From NCBI RefSeq assembly GCF_001612615.1, contig NZ_BDAU01000004.1, forward strand, positions 124,001 through 188,000: 64,000 nucleotides of DNA. Reading direction: 5' to 3'. The position numbers and the translations under genes were made by a program. The stretch is from Nocardia amikacinitolerans NBRC 108937. GTDB taxonomy: Bacteria > Actinomycetota > Actinomycetes > Mycobacteriales > Mycobacteriaceae. Below are positions 1 to 9,134 of the stretch, one piece after another (within the stretch, counting starts at the first letter, position 1; each line of letters begins with the position of its first letter). The notes beneath the pieces were generated by a model. The model was not told the DNA's origin, searched no databases, and saw only the letters and a program-made list of their open reading frames with translations.

Positions 1-2
1 CC

Positions 3-116
3 GCCGGAGAGCTGGGTGCGCCTCCTCGGGTGCGCACCCAGGTCGTCGACGCGACCGCCATCGATGCCCCGGACGACAGCTACGTGGTGTTCTCTATGTC
101 GTTTCATCACCTGCCG
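3..116 (+). pseudogene. remnant of a class I SAM-dependent methyltransferase
   Basis: The frame open from the window edge reads VVDATAIDAPDDSYVVFSM followed by SFHHLPP, which resembles the post-motif II region of class I methyltransferases (an acidic residue, then a strand ending in a FHH motif). After HLPP the homology stops and the frame meets a TGA at 153-155, far too early for a methyltransferase end. The 5' part lies outside the window, so its extent is unknown. The methyltransferase assignment is pattern recognition on about 38 residues. Confidence 0.45.
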
Positions 117-118
117 CC

Positions 119-394
119 TTCGCGCTGGGTCCGATTCTCGGTTTCCCCTTCCTGACCGCAGCGCTGCTCGCCCCGCAAGATCGAGGCCGGCTGATGGCGG
201 ACCATCGAGGGCCACAGAACGACGAACCGTTCGATGTCGGCGTCGTCGTCGAATGCCTGATGCAACTGGCGGCCTCGGCGCTGCGTTCGGCTGCTGTGCT
301 CGACCCGACGCTCGACATCGAAGCAACACTTCGGCCGTTGATCGACGAATTCTCCGCTTCCCGACGAACCGGGGGCTCCGAGCAGGGCCAATAA
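119..394 (+). pseudogene. remnant of a C-terminal domain, probably of a TetR-type regulator
   Basis: A second reading frame, shifted relative to the methyltransferase remnant, is open from about 119 to a stop at 394. It reads FALGPILGFPFLTAALLAPQ and ends with PTLDIEATLRPLIDEFSASR. Its helical, alanine/leucine-rich make-up and the DPTLDIEATLRPLVDEF-like ending look like the ligand-binding C-terminus of a TetR-family regulator; no DNA-binding domain is present. It directly abuts the methyltransferase remnant, so the pair looks like a deletion scar. An internal ATG at 194 could still give a 66-aa peptide. The family assignment is tentative. Confidence 0.35.
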
Positions 395-398
395 TAAC

Positions 399-413
399 GG
401 CAACAATGTTGCT
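399..413. promoter_or_regulatory. weak copy of the shared 15-bp operator
   Basis: GGCAACAATGTTGCT is a near-perfect palindrome (GCAACA-A-TGTTGC) matching GG-NN-ACA-N-TGT-NN-CC in all but the last position. It lies about 30 bp before the main operator of the tetR-mce promoter and may be an auxiliary site. Confidence 0.45.
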
Positions 414-421
414 GAAATAGC

Positions 422-456
422 TTGACGACGGCAGTGATTACGGACACACTGTAGCC
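422..456 (+). promoter_or_regulatory. promoter and TetR-type operator of the tetR-mce operon
   Basis: TTGACG (422-427), a 17-bp spacer and CACACT (445-450) form a -35/-10 pair. The operator GGACACACTGTAGCC (442-456) covers the -10 box, so bound repressor would exclude RNA polymerase. The start codon follows only 4 bp after the operator, so the transcript is probably leaderless. The same arrangement recurs at 11014-11048 and, on the minus strand, at 21535-21569. Confidence 0.65.
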
Positions 457-460
457 CATT

Positions 461-1099
461 ATGGATGGACACGCTGCCGTGGATGCGCCGGACGTCGACG
501 CGATGAATGCTCGGGCGCAGCGCGCCCTGCGCACCCGGGCGGCTTTGATCCAATCGGCACGACGGGCCCTCGGGAGCGGCGGGCTCGCGCGCCTAGGTAT
601 CGCCGACTTGGCGCGCGATGCCGGTGTCTCGACCGGATCCTTCTACAACCACTTCACGGGCAAGGACGAGTTGTTCGCCGTGGTTGTAGCCGAGGTGGTC
701 GAGGAACTCGCCGACATCCTGGACGACGCTGTCGCGGGCAAGGACGAGCCCGCCGAGTACGTCCGGGCGCAGATCCGTGCACTCGTGGTGATCGGTCTCG
801 CCGATCCCGGCACCGCCGCGATTGTCGTGGACGCGCGATATCACGTGCTCGAGCACGCCGACATCCGCTCGCGCCTGTCGTTCGGCGTCCAGGCGGGGAT
901 CTCGGCGGGCTGCTTCCACGTCCACGATGTCGAAGCCACCCTGGATCTCCTGGGCGAAGTCGTCTTGGCGCTCCTGCGAACCTCACGCCGCAATCCCGCC
1001 GCGGTGACGACGGAGTGGATCGAGACCCTGGCCCAGCAGGTGCTGTACGCGCTGGGACACCCGCCCGGCCCGGCCCGAACGAAAGATCGAATGTTGTGA
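461..1099 (+). CDS. TetR-family transcriptional regulator heading the mce operon
   Basis: This 212-aa protein has an N-terminal TetR helix-turn-helix (about residues 25-70, with the signature LARDAGVSTGSFYNHFTGKDELF) and a helical ligand-binding C-terminus. It is first in the operon and overlaps the start of the YrbE gene, so it is co-transcribed with the transporter and very likely represses it by a negative feedback loop. The palindrome GGACACACTGTAGCC ends 4 bp before the ATG, consistent with autoregulation. The ligand is unknown; by analogy with other mce-linked TetR regulators it may be a CoA ester or lipid intermediate of the imported substrate (inference). It differs from the TetR protein encoded at 10228-10941, and which of the two binds the shared operator cannot be decided from sequence. 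Confidence 0.88.
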   Translation: MDGHAAVDAPDVDAMNARAQRALRTRAALIQSARRALGSGGLARLGIADLARDAGVSTGSFYNHFTGKDELFAVVVAEVVEELADILDDAVAGKDEPAEYVRAQIRALVVIGLADPGTAAIVVDARYHVLEHADIRSRLSFGVQAGISAGCFHVHDVEATLDLLGEVVLALLRTSRRNPAAVTTEWIETLAQQVLYALGHPPGPARTKDRML

Positions 1100-1950
1100 C
1101 TGTACCACCCAATGCCTCTGGCGCACAGCGTGATTCCTCCGTTGTGCAGATCGTTCGCGCGAACTTCTCCGACACCGTCGTCGGCGGCGTACGCACCTGG
1201 GGACGGACGGTCGACCTCGCCATCGAGTCGGTGGGGCAGGGACTCGGCGATCTGGTGCGCGGGCGCTTCCAATGGCGCGAAATGCTGTACCAAGCGTGGT
1301 ACATCGTTACCGTCACGGCCTTACCCGCGATCCTGATGGCCGTGCCGTTCGGGGTGATCGTCTCGGTCCAGATCGGCAACATGATCCGGGAATTGGGCGG
1401 CGACTCACTGCTGGGGGCGGCGAGCGGGCTCGGGGTCATCAAGCAGGGCGCCCCGATCGCGACGGGACTGCTGCTCGGCGGCGCCGGCGCCGCGGCGATC
1501 GCAGCAGACCTGGGCGCCCGCACCATCCGCGAAGAGGTGGACGCGCTGCGGGTCATGGGCGTCAGCCCCATCCGTCGGCTGGTGGTGCCGCGCATCGTCG
1601 CGATGGTGCTGGTCGCGCCACTGCTGAACATCCTGATCATCTTCACCGGCGTGGCCGCGGGATACTTCGTCGCGATCGGCGCGCAGGGCGTGACCTCCGG
1701 AAGTTACTGGGCCACTTTCGGTTCCTTCACCACGGTCACCGATGTGGGGATCTCGCTACTGGAGGCGATCCTGTTCGGCTTCATCGTGGCGATCATCGGC
1801 TGCCAGCGCGGCCTGGAAGCCAAGGGCGGACCCCGCGGCGTGGCCGACGGCGTGAATGCCTCGGTCGTGCTCTCGGTGATGTCGGTCCTCGTCGTCAATC
1901 TCGTTGTCAGCCAGCTGGTCCAGATGTTCGCCCCGACGAGGATGGCGTGA
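1096..1950 (+). CDS. yrbEA: YrbE/MlaE-family permease of the Mce transporter, first subunit
   Basis: This 284-aa integral membrane protein of the MlaE/YrbE family forms, with the next gene product, the inner-membrane permease of the Mce lipid importer. It contains the conserved family segment GAAAIAADLGARTIREEVDA, with the EEVDALRVMG motif believed to contact the ATPase, and about five hydrophobic segments. GTG at 1096 is chosen because it overlaps the TGA of the tetR gene (GTGA) and gives the usual N-terminus before PPNASG. No MceG-type ATPase is encoded in the window; in mycobacteria and rhodococci it is normally supplied from elsewhere on the chromosome. Confidence 0.93.
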   Translation: MTVPPNASGAQRDSSVVQIVRANFSDTVVGGVRTWGRTVDLAIESVGQGLGDLVRGRFQWREMLYQAWYIVTVTALPAILMAVPFGVIVSVQIGNMIRELGGDSLLGAASGLGVIKQGAPIATGLLLGGAGAAAIAADLGARTIREEVDALRVMGVSPIRRLVVPRIVAMVLVAPLLNILIIFTGVAAGYFVAIGAQGVTSGSYWATFGSFTTVTDVGISLLEAILFGFIVAIIGCQRGLEAKGGPRGVADGVNASVVLSVMSVLVVNLVVSQLVQMFAPTRMA

Positions 1951-2816
1951 TGACCGCGACGCCGTACGCGCCGCGCGGCCTGCGCTGGGCATATCGGGCG
2001 GTCCGGGGTCGACGACGACTGTTGCTGCCGATCGACTCGATCGGGTTCATGCTGTCGTTCTGTTGGCAGGTCCTGTCGGCGATCCCCTTGGCACTCAAAC
2101 ACTATCGCGCCCAGACGCTGCGCGCGATCAGCGAAACGACCTGGGGGAGAGGGGCACTGATCGTCGGCGGCGGCACCGTGCCGATGCTGATCGTGCTGGG
2201 TATGGTGCTCGGCGCAGCCGTGGGCATCCAGTCCTATGGCACGTTGAACATGGTCGGATTGGGCCCGCTGACCGGGATCGTCTCCTCGTTCGCCAACACC
2301 CGAGAGCTCGCGCCGATCATCGCGGCGATCGGATTCGCGGCCCAGGCCGGGTGCCGGATGACCGCGGAGATCGGGTCCATGCGCATCTCGGAGGAAATCG
2401 ACGCGATCGAATGCCTTGGGTTGCGCTCGATTCCGTTCGTGGTGACGACGCGGGTTATCGCCGGCGTGGTCGCGATCGTGCCGACCTTCCTGATCACCCT
2501 GATCCTCAGCTATATGTCCTGCGCACTGGTCGTCGTCGGCATCCACGGTCAGGCCTCAGGGGTCTACGAGCACTATTTCAGCCAATTCGTCAGCGGTCCC
2601 GACATCGCCGCCGCCGTATTGAAGGTGCTGGTCTTCGGCGTCGCGGTGATCCTGATCCATTGCTATCAGGGGTATTTCGCGACCGGCGGGCCCGAAGGCG
2701 TCGGCATCGCGTCGGGCCGGGCGGTGCGCGCGAGCTTCGTCGCGATCATCACATTGGACATGCTGCTGAGCCTGATCATCTGGGGTTTCAGCGCGACGAT
2801 CACGTTTACGGGGTAG
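1950..2816 (+). CDS. yrbEB: YrbE/MlaE-family permease of the Mce transporter, second subunit
   Basis: This 288-aa MlaE/YrbE permease pairs with YrbEA. The family segment is visible as AAQAGCRMTAEIGSMRISEE followed by IDAIECLG, the counterpart of the EEVDAL motif in the first subunit. Four to five hydrophobic stretches follow a basic N-terminus. The ATG at 1950 overlaps the upstream TGA (ATGA), showing translational coupling. A 4-bp gap separates it from mceA. Confidence 0.93.
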   Translation: MTATPYAPRGLRWAYRAVRGRRRLLLPIDSIGFMLSFCWQVLSAIPLALKHYRAQTLRAISETTWGRGALIVGGGTVPMLIVLGMVLGAAVGIQSYGTLNMVGLGPLTGIVSSFANTRELAPIIAAIGFAAQAGCRMTAEIGSMRISEEIDAIECLGLRSIPFVVTTRVIAGVVAIVPTFLITLILSYMSCALVVVGIHGQASGVYEHYFSQFVSGPDIAAAVLKVLVFGVAVILIHCYQGYFATGGPEGVGIASGRAVRASFVAIITLDMLLSLIIWGFSATITFTG

Positions 2817-2820
2817 CGAC

Positions 2821-3894
2821 ATGCCTACATTCGGGCTGCCAGGGGCAGCCATCACCGAAAAGTCCGCACGGCGGACGGGCGTGCTGGCCCTCGCGGCCGT
2901 CGCGGCTGTCGCCGCGGTCTGGACCGGGGTTCAGTCGGTGCGCGTGGATGATCGGATGCGCGTGACGCTGCGCACCGAACAGATCGGCGACGGTATCGTC
3001 ACCGGCGCGCGGGTGCGACTGGACGGGGTCAATGTCGGCGAAGTCACCGACATCGACAGTGCCGGCGCCGGGCAGCAGGAGATCACGCTACGACTGGACA
3101 AGTCCCAGCTCACCGGGCTCACGGACGCACTCGTCCTCGACTACGCGCCGTCGAACCTGTTCGGCATCAGCGAGGTCGAGTTGCGCCGCGGTGAAGGCGG
3201 CGCCGCATTGCGCGACGGAGCAAGTGTCGATCTCACCGGTGGGTCGGCATCGCGAGTCACGAATGCCACGTTGGGCACGCTGATCCGGTCGCTGGGACAA
3301 ACCACCGACCAGGTGCTGACACCACAACTGGCCGACGTGCTCACCACACTGGCCACCGACGCCAAGGCCTTCACCCCGATTCTGGAGGCCGTCGTGATGC
3401 TGGGCCGAGCCGTCGCGGAAACCCAGCGCTACGATCCGTCCTTCCTGATCGGGCAATACGCTTCCACACTGCATGGCACGGCCGCATTCGCCGGCGCCAC
3501 AGTCGATCTACTCGATCACATCAACAACATCGAAGTCCTGCGCACCGATCAGCCGCTGTTCGATTCGGGCGTCGCGCTGCTCGCCGAGCAGATGTTTCCC
3601 TCGATCACGAATCTTGGACAGACCGGGCAGCGGCACTACACCGGATACACCGACATGCTGACCCCCTTGCTCAACGTCACCGCCCAGATGGTGCCCACCC
3701 CGCAGCGGTCGAGTGCGGAGCTGCGAACCCTGTTGGAACGTATCGACAATGCCTTCGTGGACAGCCCCGAGGGCCCGGTCCTGCGACTCGAACTCACCTT
3801 GCGCGGGTTCCCGGCACTGGCTGCACCGCTGTTCGGCACCGTAGCCCCCGTTGCCGCGATCCCCGCACCGGCTGCTGCGGGAGGTTCGCGATGA
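2821..3894 (+). CDS. mceA: Mce family protein A
   Basis: This 357-aa protein is the first of six MCE subunits. It has an N-terminal membrane anchor (about residues 20-40), then the MlaD/MCE domain (about 45-120) with VRLDGVNVGEVTDID, and a long helical C-terminal region rich in coiled-coil-like segments, ending in an Ala/Pro-rich tail. MCE subunits form hexameric tunnels or needles that carry lipids across the cell envelope. It is somewhat shorter than typical MceA proteins. The stop overlaps the mceB start (ATGA). Confidence 0.9.
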   Translation: MPTFGLPGAAITEKSARRTGVLALAAVAAVAAVWTGVQSVRVDDRMRVTLRTEQIGDGIVTGARVRLDGVNVGEVTDIDSAGAGQQEITLRLDKSQLTGLTDALVLDYAPSNLFGISEVELRRGEGGAALRDGASVDLTGGSASRVTNATLGTLIRSLGQTTDQVLTPQLADVLTTLATDAKAFTPILEAVVMLGRAVAETQRYDPSFLIGQYASTLHGTAAFAGATVDLLDHINNIEVLRTDQPLFDSGVALLAEQMFPSITNLGQTGQRHYTGYTDMLTPLLNVTAQMVPTPQRSSAELRTLLERIDNAFVDSPEGPVLRLELTLRGFPALAAPLFGTVAPVAAIPAPAAAGGSR

Positions 3895-4898
3895 AATCGA
3901 CTGTCGGCGTGATATTTCGGCTGGCGTTGTTCGCAGCCGTGATGGTGGTGCTGCTGACCACAGTGGTGACTGCGATCGAGCGGCCCGTCGCCGGGAGCGC
4001 CGACGCGTTCCGCGTGATGTTCACCGACGCCAATGGTTTGAAGCCCGGCGACGATGTGCGTATGTACGGCGTGCAGGTTGGCAAGGTGCAGGCAATCGCG
4101 CTGGATCAGGGCCGTGCCGCGGTAGAGATAAGCGTCCAGCGCGACCATCCGGTGTTCGAGACGAGCGTCTTCGCGATCCGATACCAAACGCTCACCGGGC
4201 AGCGGTATGTCGACCTCCGTCAACCTGCCGCGCCGGGTATTCGGCTCGCGGCGGGCGCGACCGTCGCACCCGAGCGCACCATCCCGTCCTTCGACATCAC
4301 CACCTTGTTCAACGGACTGCAACCAGTGCTACGGGACTTCTCACCCAGCGCCCTCAACCAACTCTCCGAAAGCGTCCTTGCGGTGATCCAGGGCAACGGC
4401 ACCGGCCTCGGGCCCGCGCTGGAGGCGGTGGAACAACTGAGCCGCTACGCGGTGGATCGGCAGGCCGTCATCTCCACCTTGGTCCGCAACCTGCACGCCC
4501 TCGACGACCGCCTCGGCGGCAAGTCGCCGTACCTGGACACCCTGATCCAAGGGCTGACCAACCTGTTCACCGTGCTGGAGGACAAACTGAAAGGGCTCGT
4601 CGACTACGCCCTGGCCGCGCCACCGGTGCTGGGTCCTCTCGATGATCTGCTCGCGACCCTCGGGCTGACTCCAGACAGCAATCCCGACCTCGAAAATGCC
4701 TTGCGCGCTGCGTTTCCCGATCCGCAGGCGGCGACGGAGGTCTTGGGCAAGCTCCCCGGACTGCTGCAGGGCCTCGAGGCAATGCTGCCCGGCGTCGCGC
4801 CGGAGATGACCGTGACCTGTTCGAACGGAAATGCGCCGGTACCACCGCAATTGCGGGTGTTCATCGGCGGTCAGAGGATCGTGCTGTGCAACCGGTGA
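3891..4898 (+). CDS. mceB: Mce family protein B
   Basis: This 335-aa MCE subunit has an N-terminal transmembrane anchor (RLALFAAVMVVLLTTVVTAI), an MCE domain with VRMYGVQVGKVQAI and the conserved YQTLTGQRYVDL segment, a helical middle, and the short cysteine-containing C-terminus (VTCSNG...VLCNR) usual for MceB. It overlaps mceA by 4 nt and mceC by a few nt, so all mce genes form one transcript. Confidence 0.92.
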   Translation: MKSTVGVIFRLALFAAVMVVLLTTVVTAIERPVAGSADAFRVMFTDANGLKPGDDVRMYGVQVGKVQAIALDQGRAAVEISVQRDHPVFETSVFAIRYQTLTGQRYVDLRQPAAPGIRLAAGATVAPERTIPSFDITTLFNGLQPVLRDFSPSALNQLSESVLAVIQGNGTGLGPALEAVEQLSRYAVDRQAVISTLVRNLHALDDRLGGKSPYLDTLIQGLTNLFTVLEDKLKGLVDYALAAPPVLGPLDDLLATLGLTPDSNPDLENALRAAFPDPQAATEVLGKLPGLLQGLEAMLPGVAPEMTVTCSNGNAPVPPQLRVFIGGQRIVLCNR

Positions 4899-5923
4899 CG
4901 ACAGAACTCCGCAAACGGATTCGCCTCAGGGGTGATCGGCCCGTCGCCGACGACCGCACGATCCGCCGACGTGAACTGCGGCTCGGCTGGATCGGCGCGG
5001 CCGCGGTAGTCGTGGTGCTGGCCGCCTGTGGCGTCCTGTACACGATGCCCCCGGGCCAGGTGGAATACGGCGCCGATATGGCCGAGGCCGGCGCCCTCCG
5101 CGCCGGTGAGGACATCCGGATGGCCGGTATCACCGTCGGCACGGTGAAATCGCTGGAACTGCACGACGATCGGGTGCACATGATCTTCACCGTGGATTCC
5201 GACGTCTTCGTCGGTGATCAGTCCACCCTCGACATCCGCATGCTCACCATCGCGGGCGGCCACTATGTGGCCCTGACGTCGGCTGGCTCGAAACCGTTGC
5301 GGCAGAAGGTGATCGCGAAGGATCGGGTGCGGCTTCCGTACACGATCGGTCAGGTCTTCCAGGACGCGGTGACCCCGGTCCGCGAGGTGGACGGGGAGAC
5401 TCTGCGCCAGAATCTCGCCGAGCTGCAAACCGCACTGGTCCAGAGCCCGGACGGTCTGCGCCAGCTGGGCCGCGCGGTCGACTCCATCGTCGACATCCTC
5501 GACCGACAGAACGCGGATGTCTCACGGGCACTGGCGATCTCGCAAGAGTATCTGAGCGCGGTCAGCGGCAATACCGCTCTGTACGGCCGGCTCACCCGCG
5601 AACTGAACATGATCACCGACATCCTCGTCGACAAGCGTGCGGAACTGCGAGGGTCACTGGCGTTACTGGAGCGGATGCTCTCGCGCCTGGCGGCGATCGA
5701 ACCGGCCTACGACAGCTCGCTGAAACCCATGATGGACGAACTCGCCGAGGCGATTCCCGAGTTGGACCGACTAGCCGGGCGCCTCGACCAGGTCGTGGCC
5801 AGCGTCGAGCACCTGGGGCAGCAGCTGCGCGAGATCGCCAGCGGCCCAGGCGGTCCCGCCGTTGACCACTCCGCGACGACCGTGCCCGCACTGTGCATTC
5901 CTGTACCGGGGAGGACCTGCTGA
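4895..5923 (+). CDS. mceC: Mce family protein C
   Basis: This MCE subunit of about 342 aa has a membrane anchor (GWIGAAAVVVVLAACGVLYT), an MCE domain (IRMAGITVGTVKSLEL; IRMLTIAGGHYVALT) and a long alpha-helical region. GTG at 4895 overlaps the mceB stop (GTGA) and is preferred; an in-frame GTG at 4886 would add three residues. The C-terminus carries PALCIPVPGRTC. Confidence 0.9.
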   Translation: MTTELRKRIRLRGDRPVADDRTIRRRELRLGWIGAAAVVVVLAACGVLYTMPPGQVEYGADMAEAGALRAGEDIRMAGITVGTVKSLELHDDRVHMIFTVDSDVFVGDQSTLDIRMLTIAGGHYVALTSAGSKPLRQKVIAKDRVRLPYTIGQVFQDAVTPVREVDGETLRQNLAELQTALVQSPDGLRQLGRAVDSIVDILDRQNADVSRALAISQEYLSAVSGNTALYGRLTRELNMITDILVDKRAELRGSLALLERMLSRLAAIEPAYDSSLKPMMDELAEAIPELDRLAGRLDQVVASVEHLGQQLREIASGPGGPAVDHSATTVPALCIPVPGRTC

Positions 5924-7026
5924 TGCGCCGATTTCTCGCTTCCCGCGGATTCATGTCGGTGGCCGCGGTCTCGGTCATCGTCGCGATCGCGGCCGCCGGG
6001 TACGTGGTACTGACCGGCGCTGCCAAACCGATGCGCGCGTACTGCGCGATGATGCCGGACGCGGCCGGGCTCTATCTCGGCAGTCACGTCACCATGCTCG
6101 GCATCCCGGTCGGCTCGGTGACCCGGATCGAACCCTCCGGTGACAGGGTGCGGGTCGACTTCCGGATCGAGGCCGATCATCCCCTGCGCGGCGAGGTTTC
6201 GGCGGTGACACTGTCGGACACCCTGGTCGCTGACCGCAACCTCGCGCTGGTGTCCGCGGCGAAACCGGCGGCGGAATGGGACTCGGGTCGATGCGTCACC
6301 CGCGCACTCACTCCGAAGAGCATGACCCAGACCATGGATGCGCTGTCGAAGCTCGCCACCGAGCTGAGTGCGCCGGACGATCCGGCCCGGCAGAGCACCC
6401 TCAGTGGTGGCGTCTCGGCGCTGGGTACCGCCGTTTCGGGTACCGGTGACGCGCTCAACGAGTTGCTGTTCAAACTCGGCGACGCGTTGAAATCACCGGA
6501 CGCGGCGATCGGCCGCATCGGCGAACTCATCGACGCGATCACCACTCTGAGCGCAGTGCTGAAGAACAACTGGGGCGAACTGGAACATATGCTCACCCGG
6601 CTCGGCAGCATGTTGGAGCAAGCCAACACCGAGGTCATCCCGCCCTTCGTCGGCATCATCGACGCGCTTCGGGTGGTGTTGCCCTGGTTCAACGACATCA
6701 CCACGACATTCGGGCGCCCCCTGCTCAACGCCGTGCACGCGACGGTGCCACTGATCAGGTGGGCCGGCGCCAACGTCAGCACGCTCGAGCAGCTGGTCGA
6801 CATGGTCCCAACGCTGACCGAGGCCTTCCGCACGTCCGTCGACCCCGCGACGGGGCAGACCGCGCTTGCCTACACCGGGCCCAAAGCGGCTCTCGCCCAA
6901 CCTGATGCCGACCAGACTTGCGCGGCGATCAACGCCGCGCTGCCCGGCCGGTGTCGCAGCGCCGAGCATGGTTTGGCCGACATCGACCTGGTTCCGCTGG
7001 TATTGGCGATAGCGGGCGCGAAATGA
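5923..7026 (+). CDS. mceD: Mce family protein D
   Basis: This 367-aa MCE subunit has an N-terminal membrane anchor (SVAAVSVIVAIAAAGYVVLT), an MCE domain (VTMLGIPVGSVTRIEPSGD; LSDTLVADRNLAL) and a long helical domain. The ATG at 5923 overlaps the mceC TGA. An upstream in-frame start at 5893 exists but would place the overlap deep inside mceC. The pattern of lengths and order fits MceD. Confidence 0.9.
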   Translation: MRRFLASRGFMSVAAVSVIVAIAAAGYVVLTGAAKPMRAYCAMMPDAAGLYLGSHVTMLGIPVGSVTRIEPSGDRVRVDFRIEADHPLRGEVSAVTLSDTLVADRNLALVSAAKPAAEWDSGRCVTRALTPKSMTQTMDALSKLATELSAPDDPARQSTLSGGVSALGTAVSGTGDALNELLFKLGDALKSPDAAIGRIGELIDAITTLSAVLKNNWGELEHMLTRLGSMLEQANTEVIPPFVGIIDALRVVLPWFNDITTTFGRPLLNAVHATVPLIRWAGANVSTLEQLVDMVPTLTEAFRTSVDPATGQTALAYTGPKAALAQPDADQTCAAINAALPGRCRSAEHGLADIDLVPLVLAIAGAK

Positions 7027-7094
7027 GGTCCGGATACGGGGTGTCCCCGGACTCGGACACGCCACTAGGTGATCACGGAAAGCGCTGGGGTGCA

Positions 7095-8132
7095 ATGAAC
7101 TTCACAACCAAGCTGCTCGCACTAGCAGTGGCCGGGTGCACTCTCGGCGGCTGCGCGTTCGATCCATCGGCCATTACGCTCCCCGGCACCGGCCGTGGCG
7201 ACGGGTACCGGGTGCATGTCGAGTTCGCCAACGCACTCAATCTGCCGGGGCGGGCGAAAGTGATGGCCAACGGCGTTCAGGTCGGCGACCTCGCGGCCGT
7301 ACGCGTCGTCGATCCCGCGGCCACCGCCCCCGGCCACGTGATCGCCGACGTCGACATCGACCGCGCGGTGCGGCTGCCCGCCGCCACGACCGCACAGCTG
7401 CGGCAGAACACCCTGCTCGGCGACATCTTCATCGAACTGACCACACCACCAAGCGGATTCGACCACACCATCGCCGACGGCGGCACCATACCGATCACCC
7501 AGACGAAACCAGCCGTCCAGGTCGAGGACGTCATGGCGGGCCTGGCAACGTTCTTCCAGGGCGGCGCGGTGCAGCAGTTCCAGGACCTTGTGAATCGCTT
7601 GAACGCGGTATTACCCGAACAGCCGTCCGACAGCGCGCACATGGCACAGGTTCTCGGCGCCGACTTCGCCGATGTCGCACAGCATCTCGGCGAAGTCGAC
7701 AACTTCCTCGACGGCATGGAAGCCAATGTGAACATGGCGCTCGATCGCGATCGGGCGCTGCAAGCACTACTGAGCGAGCAAGGCGCCACACACGTCACCT
7801 CGGCGCTGCAGTCGCTTATCCTCGTACTCGGCCTGGCCGGTGCGATGGGCGATATCGTCCACGCCCTTGCCTGGGTAGCGCCCCTGGCCTCGGCGGGTGA
7901 CGCTGCAGCAAAAGCCTTGGTGCCGTTGCTGTTCACCGATCGGCCCCTGGACCTCAACGCGCCGTCGAACCTCAACCGGCTCGTATCCCTGCTCCGCGAC
8001 CAGATCATCCCCTTCGTCGAGCACGGGCCGAAAGTCGACATCGTCGGCGTCGACGCCGGCAACGGCGTCCCCGCGCCGGAGCAGGCCGGTCGGATCATCG
8101 ACACCTTGCGCATGATCGGAGCGGTCCGTTGA
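7095..8132 (+). CDS. mceE: Mce family protein E, lipoprotein
   Basis: With the ATG at 7095 the protein begins MNFTTKLLALAVAG and carries a lipobox ending LGGC, so it is exported and lipid-anchored, as is typical of MceE. The MCE domain follows (KVMANGVQVGDLAAVRV; LRQNTLLGDIFIEL). Length is 345 aa. An alternative ATG at 7023 overlaps the mceD stop (ATGA) and would add 24 polar residues before the signal peptide; the clean signal peptide and a GGGG stretch 4 nt before the start favour 7095. Confidence 0.9.
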   Translation: MNFTTKLLALAVAGCTLGGCAFDPSAITLPGTGRGDGYRVHVEFANALNLPGRAKVMANGVQVGDLAAVRVVDPAATAPGHVIADVDIDRAVRLPAATTAQLRQNTLLGDIFIELTTPPSGFDHTIADGGTIPITQTKPAVQVEDVMAGLATFFQGGAVQQFQDLVNRLNAVLPEQPSDSAHMAQVLGADFADVAQHLGEVDNFLDGMEANVNMALDRDRALQALLSEQGATHVTSALQSLILVLGLAGAMGDIVHALAWVAPLASAGDAAAKALVPLLFTDRPLDLNAPSNLNRLVSLLRDQIIPFVEHGPKVDIVGVDAGNGVPAPEQAGRIIDTLRMIGAVR

Positions 8133-9097
8133 AGTCCCGAATCCTCGGTCCCGCGACCTCATTGGGCAGTATCGCCGCCGTCGCGCTGATCGCCGTTGCC
8201 TACCTTGCGTTCGACGTCGTCGGCGTCGACTGGTTCACCAGGTATTCCACCCTGACCATGACGCTGACCAATTCGGGCAGCCTCGGCCCCGAATCACCGG
8301 TGTCGCTGTCAGGGGTTCGCGTGGGGAAAGTCGTCTCGGTGCGCAACGGCGAGGGCGGCGTCCACGTCAGCATGCGAGTGAACGACGACTACCACATCCC
8401 GGTCGCCAGCACGGTCACCATCGAAAACCTCTCCGCGCTGGGCGAACCGCAGGTTCGGTTCACCCCGGCCCAGGGCGGCGGTGCCCCGTATTTGCGCGAC
8501 GGACAGCACATCGACACCCGCGCGATCCGGACACCGACTTCGATACCCGAGGTCGCTCGTCAGGTGACCCACCTGATGGAGCAATTGGACCCGCAGGCGA
8601 TCAGCGACATCGTCGACAACTTCACCCGGGGGCTGGCAGGCACCGAGGCGATCGTGCCACAGCTGGCGCGATCCACCAGTCTGCTCGCCGCCACCCTGCT
8701 GGCCCGCACCGACGCGATCCACCGCATGCTCACCGACCTGCAAGCGGTGGGCGCGGACATGGAATGGACGGGTCCGGCCATGAGCGCTGCCGCGCCCGGC
8801 TGGAGCCAACTGGGAACTTCGGCGGACAACCTGGCGAAGTCCATCGAGAGTTTCGTCCGAATCGGACAGGTGCCGGACATGTATGTCCAAGGCACCGGGC
8901 TCATTCCGTTCTTCGCCGACTTCACCGATTACCTCGAACAGGTCGGTCCCGACCTGGCGCAACTCGCGCCGGCGCTCACCCCGTTGGCCATGCACGCCGC
9001 AGGGCAGCTGAGCCACGTCGACCTCAGTGCGCTGATTGCGCAAGCCCTCGCCGACACCGGTGAAAGCGCATTGCGTTTGCAGATCAACGTCAAATAG
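8129..9097 (+). CDS. mceF: Mce family protein F
   Basis: This 322-aa MCE subunit is last of the six. It has an N-terminal anchor (IAAVALIAVAYLAFDVVGV), an MCE domain with VSLSGVRVGKVVSV and the segment VTIENLSALGEPQVRF, then helical C-terminal sequence. The start is a TTG overlapping the mceE stop (TTGA), unusual but supported by the uninterrupted overlap pattern along the operon. It is shorter than many MceF proteins, which often carry longer Pro-rich tails. Confidence 0.88.
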   Translation: MKSRILGPATSLGSIAAVALIAVAYLAFDVVGVDWFTRYSTLTMTLTNSGSLGPESPVSLSGVRVGKVVSVRNGEGGVHVSMRVNDDYHIPVASTVTIENLSALGEPQVRFTPAQGGGAPYLRDGQHIDTRAIRTPTSIPEVARQVTHLMEQLDPQAISDIVDNFTRGLAGTEAIVPQLARSTSLLAATLLARTDAIHRMLTDLQAVGADMEWTGPAMSAAAPGWSQLGTSADNLAKSIESFVRIGQVPDMYVQGTGLIPFFADFTDYLEQVGPDLAQLAPALTPLAMHAAGQLSHVDLSALIAQALADTGESALRLQINVK

Positions 9098-9134
9098 CCG
9101 CGCACCGATCCAGAACCCCGCCAAGGAGAAGCAC

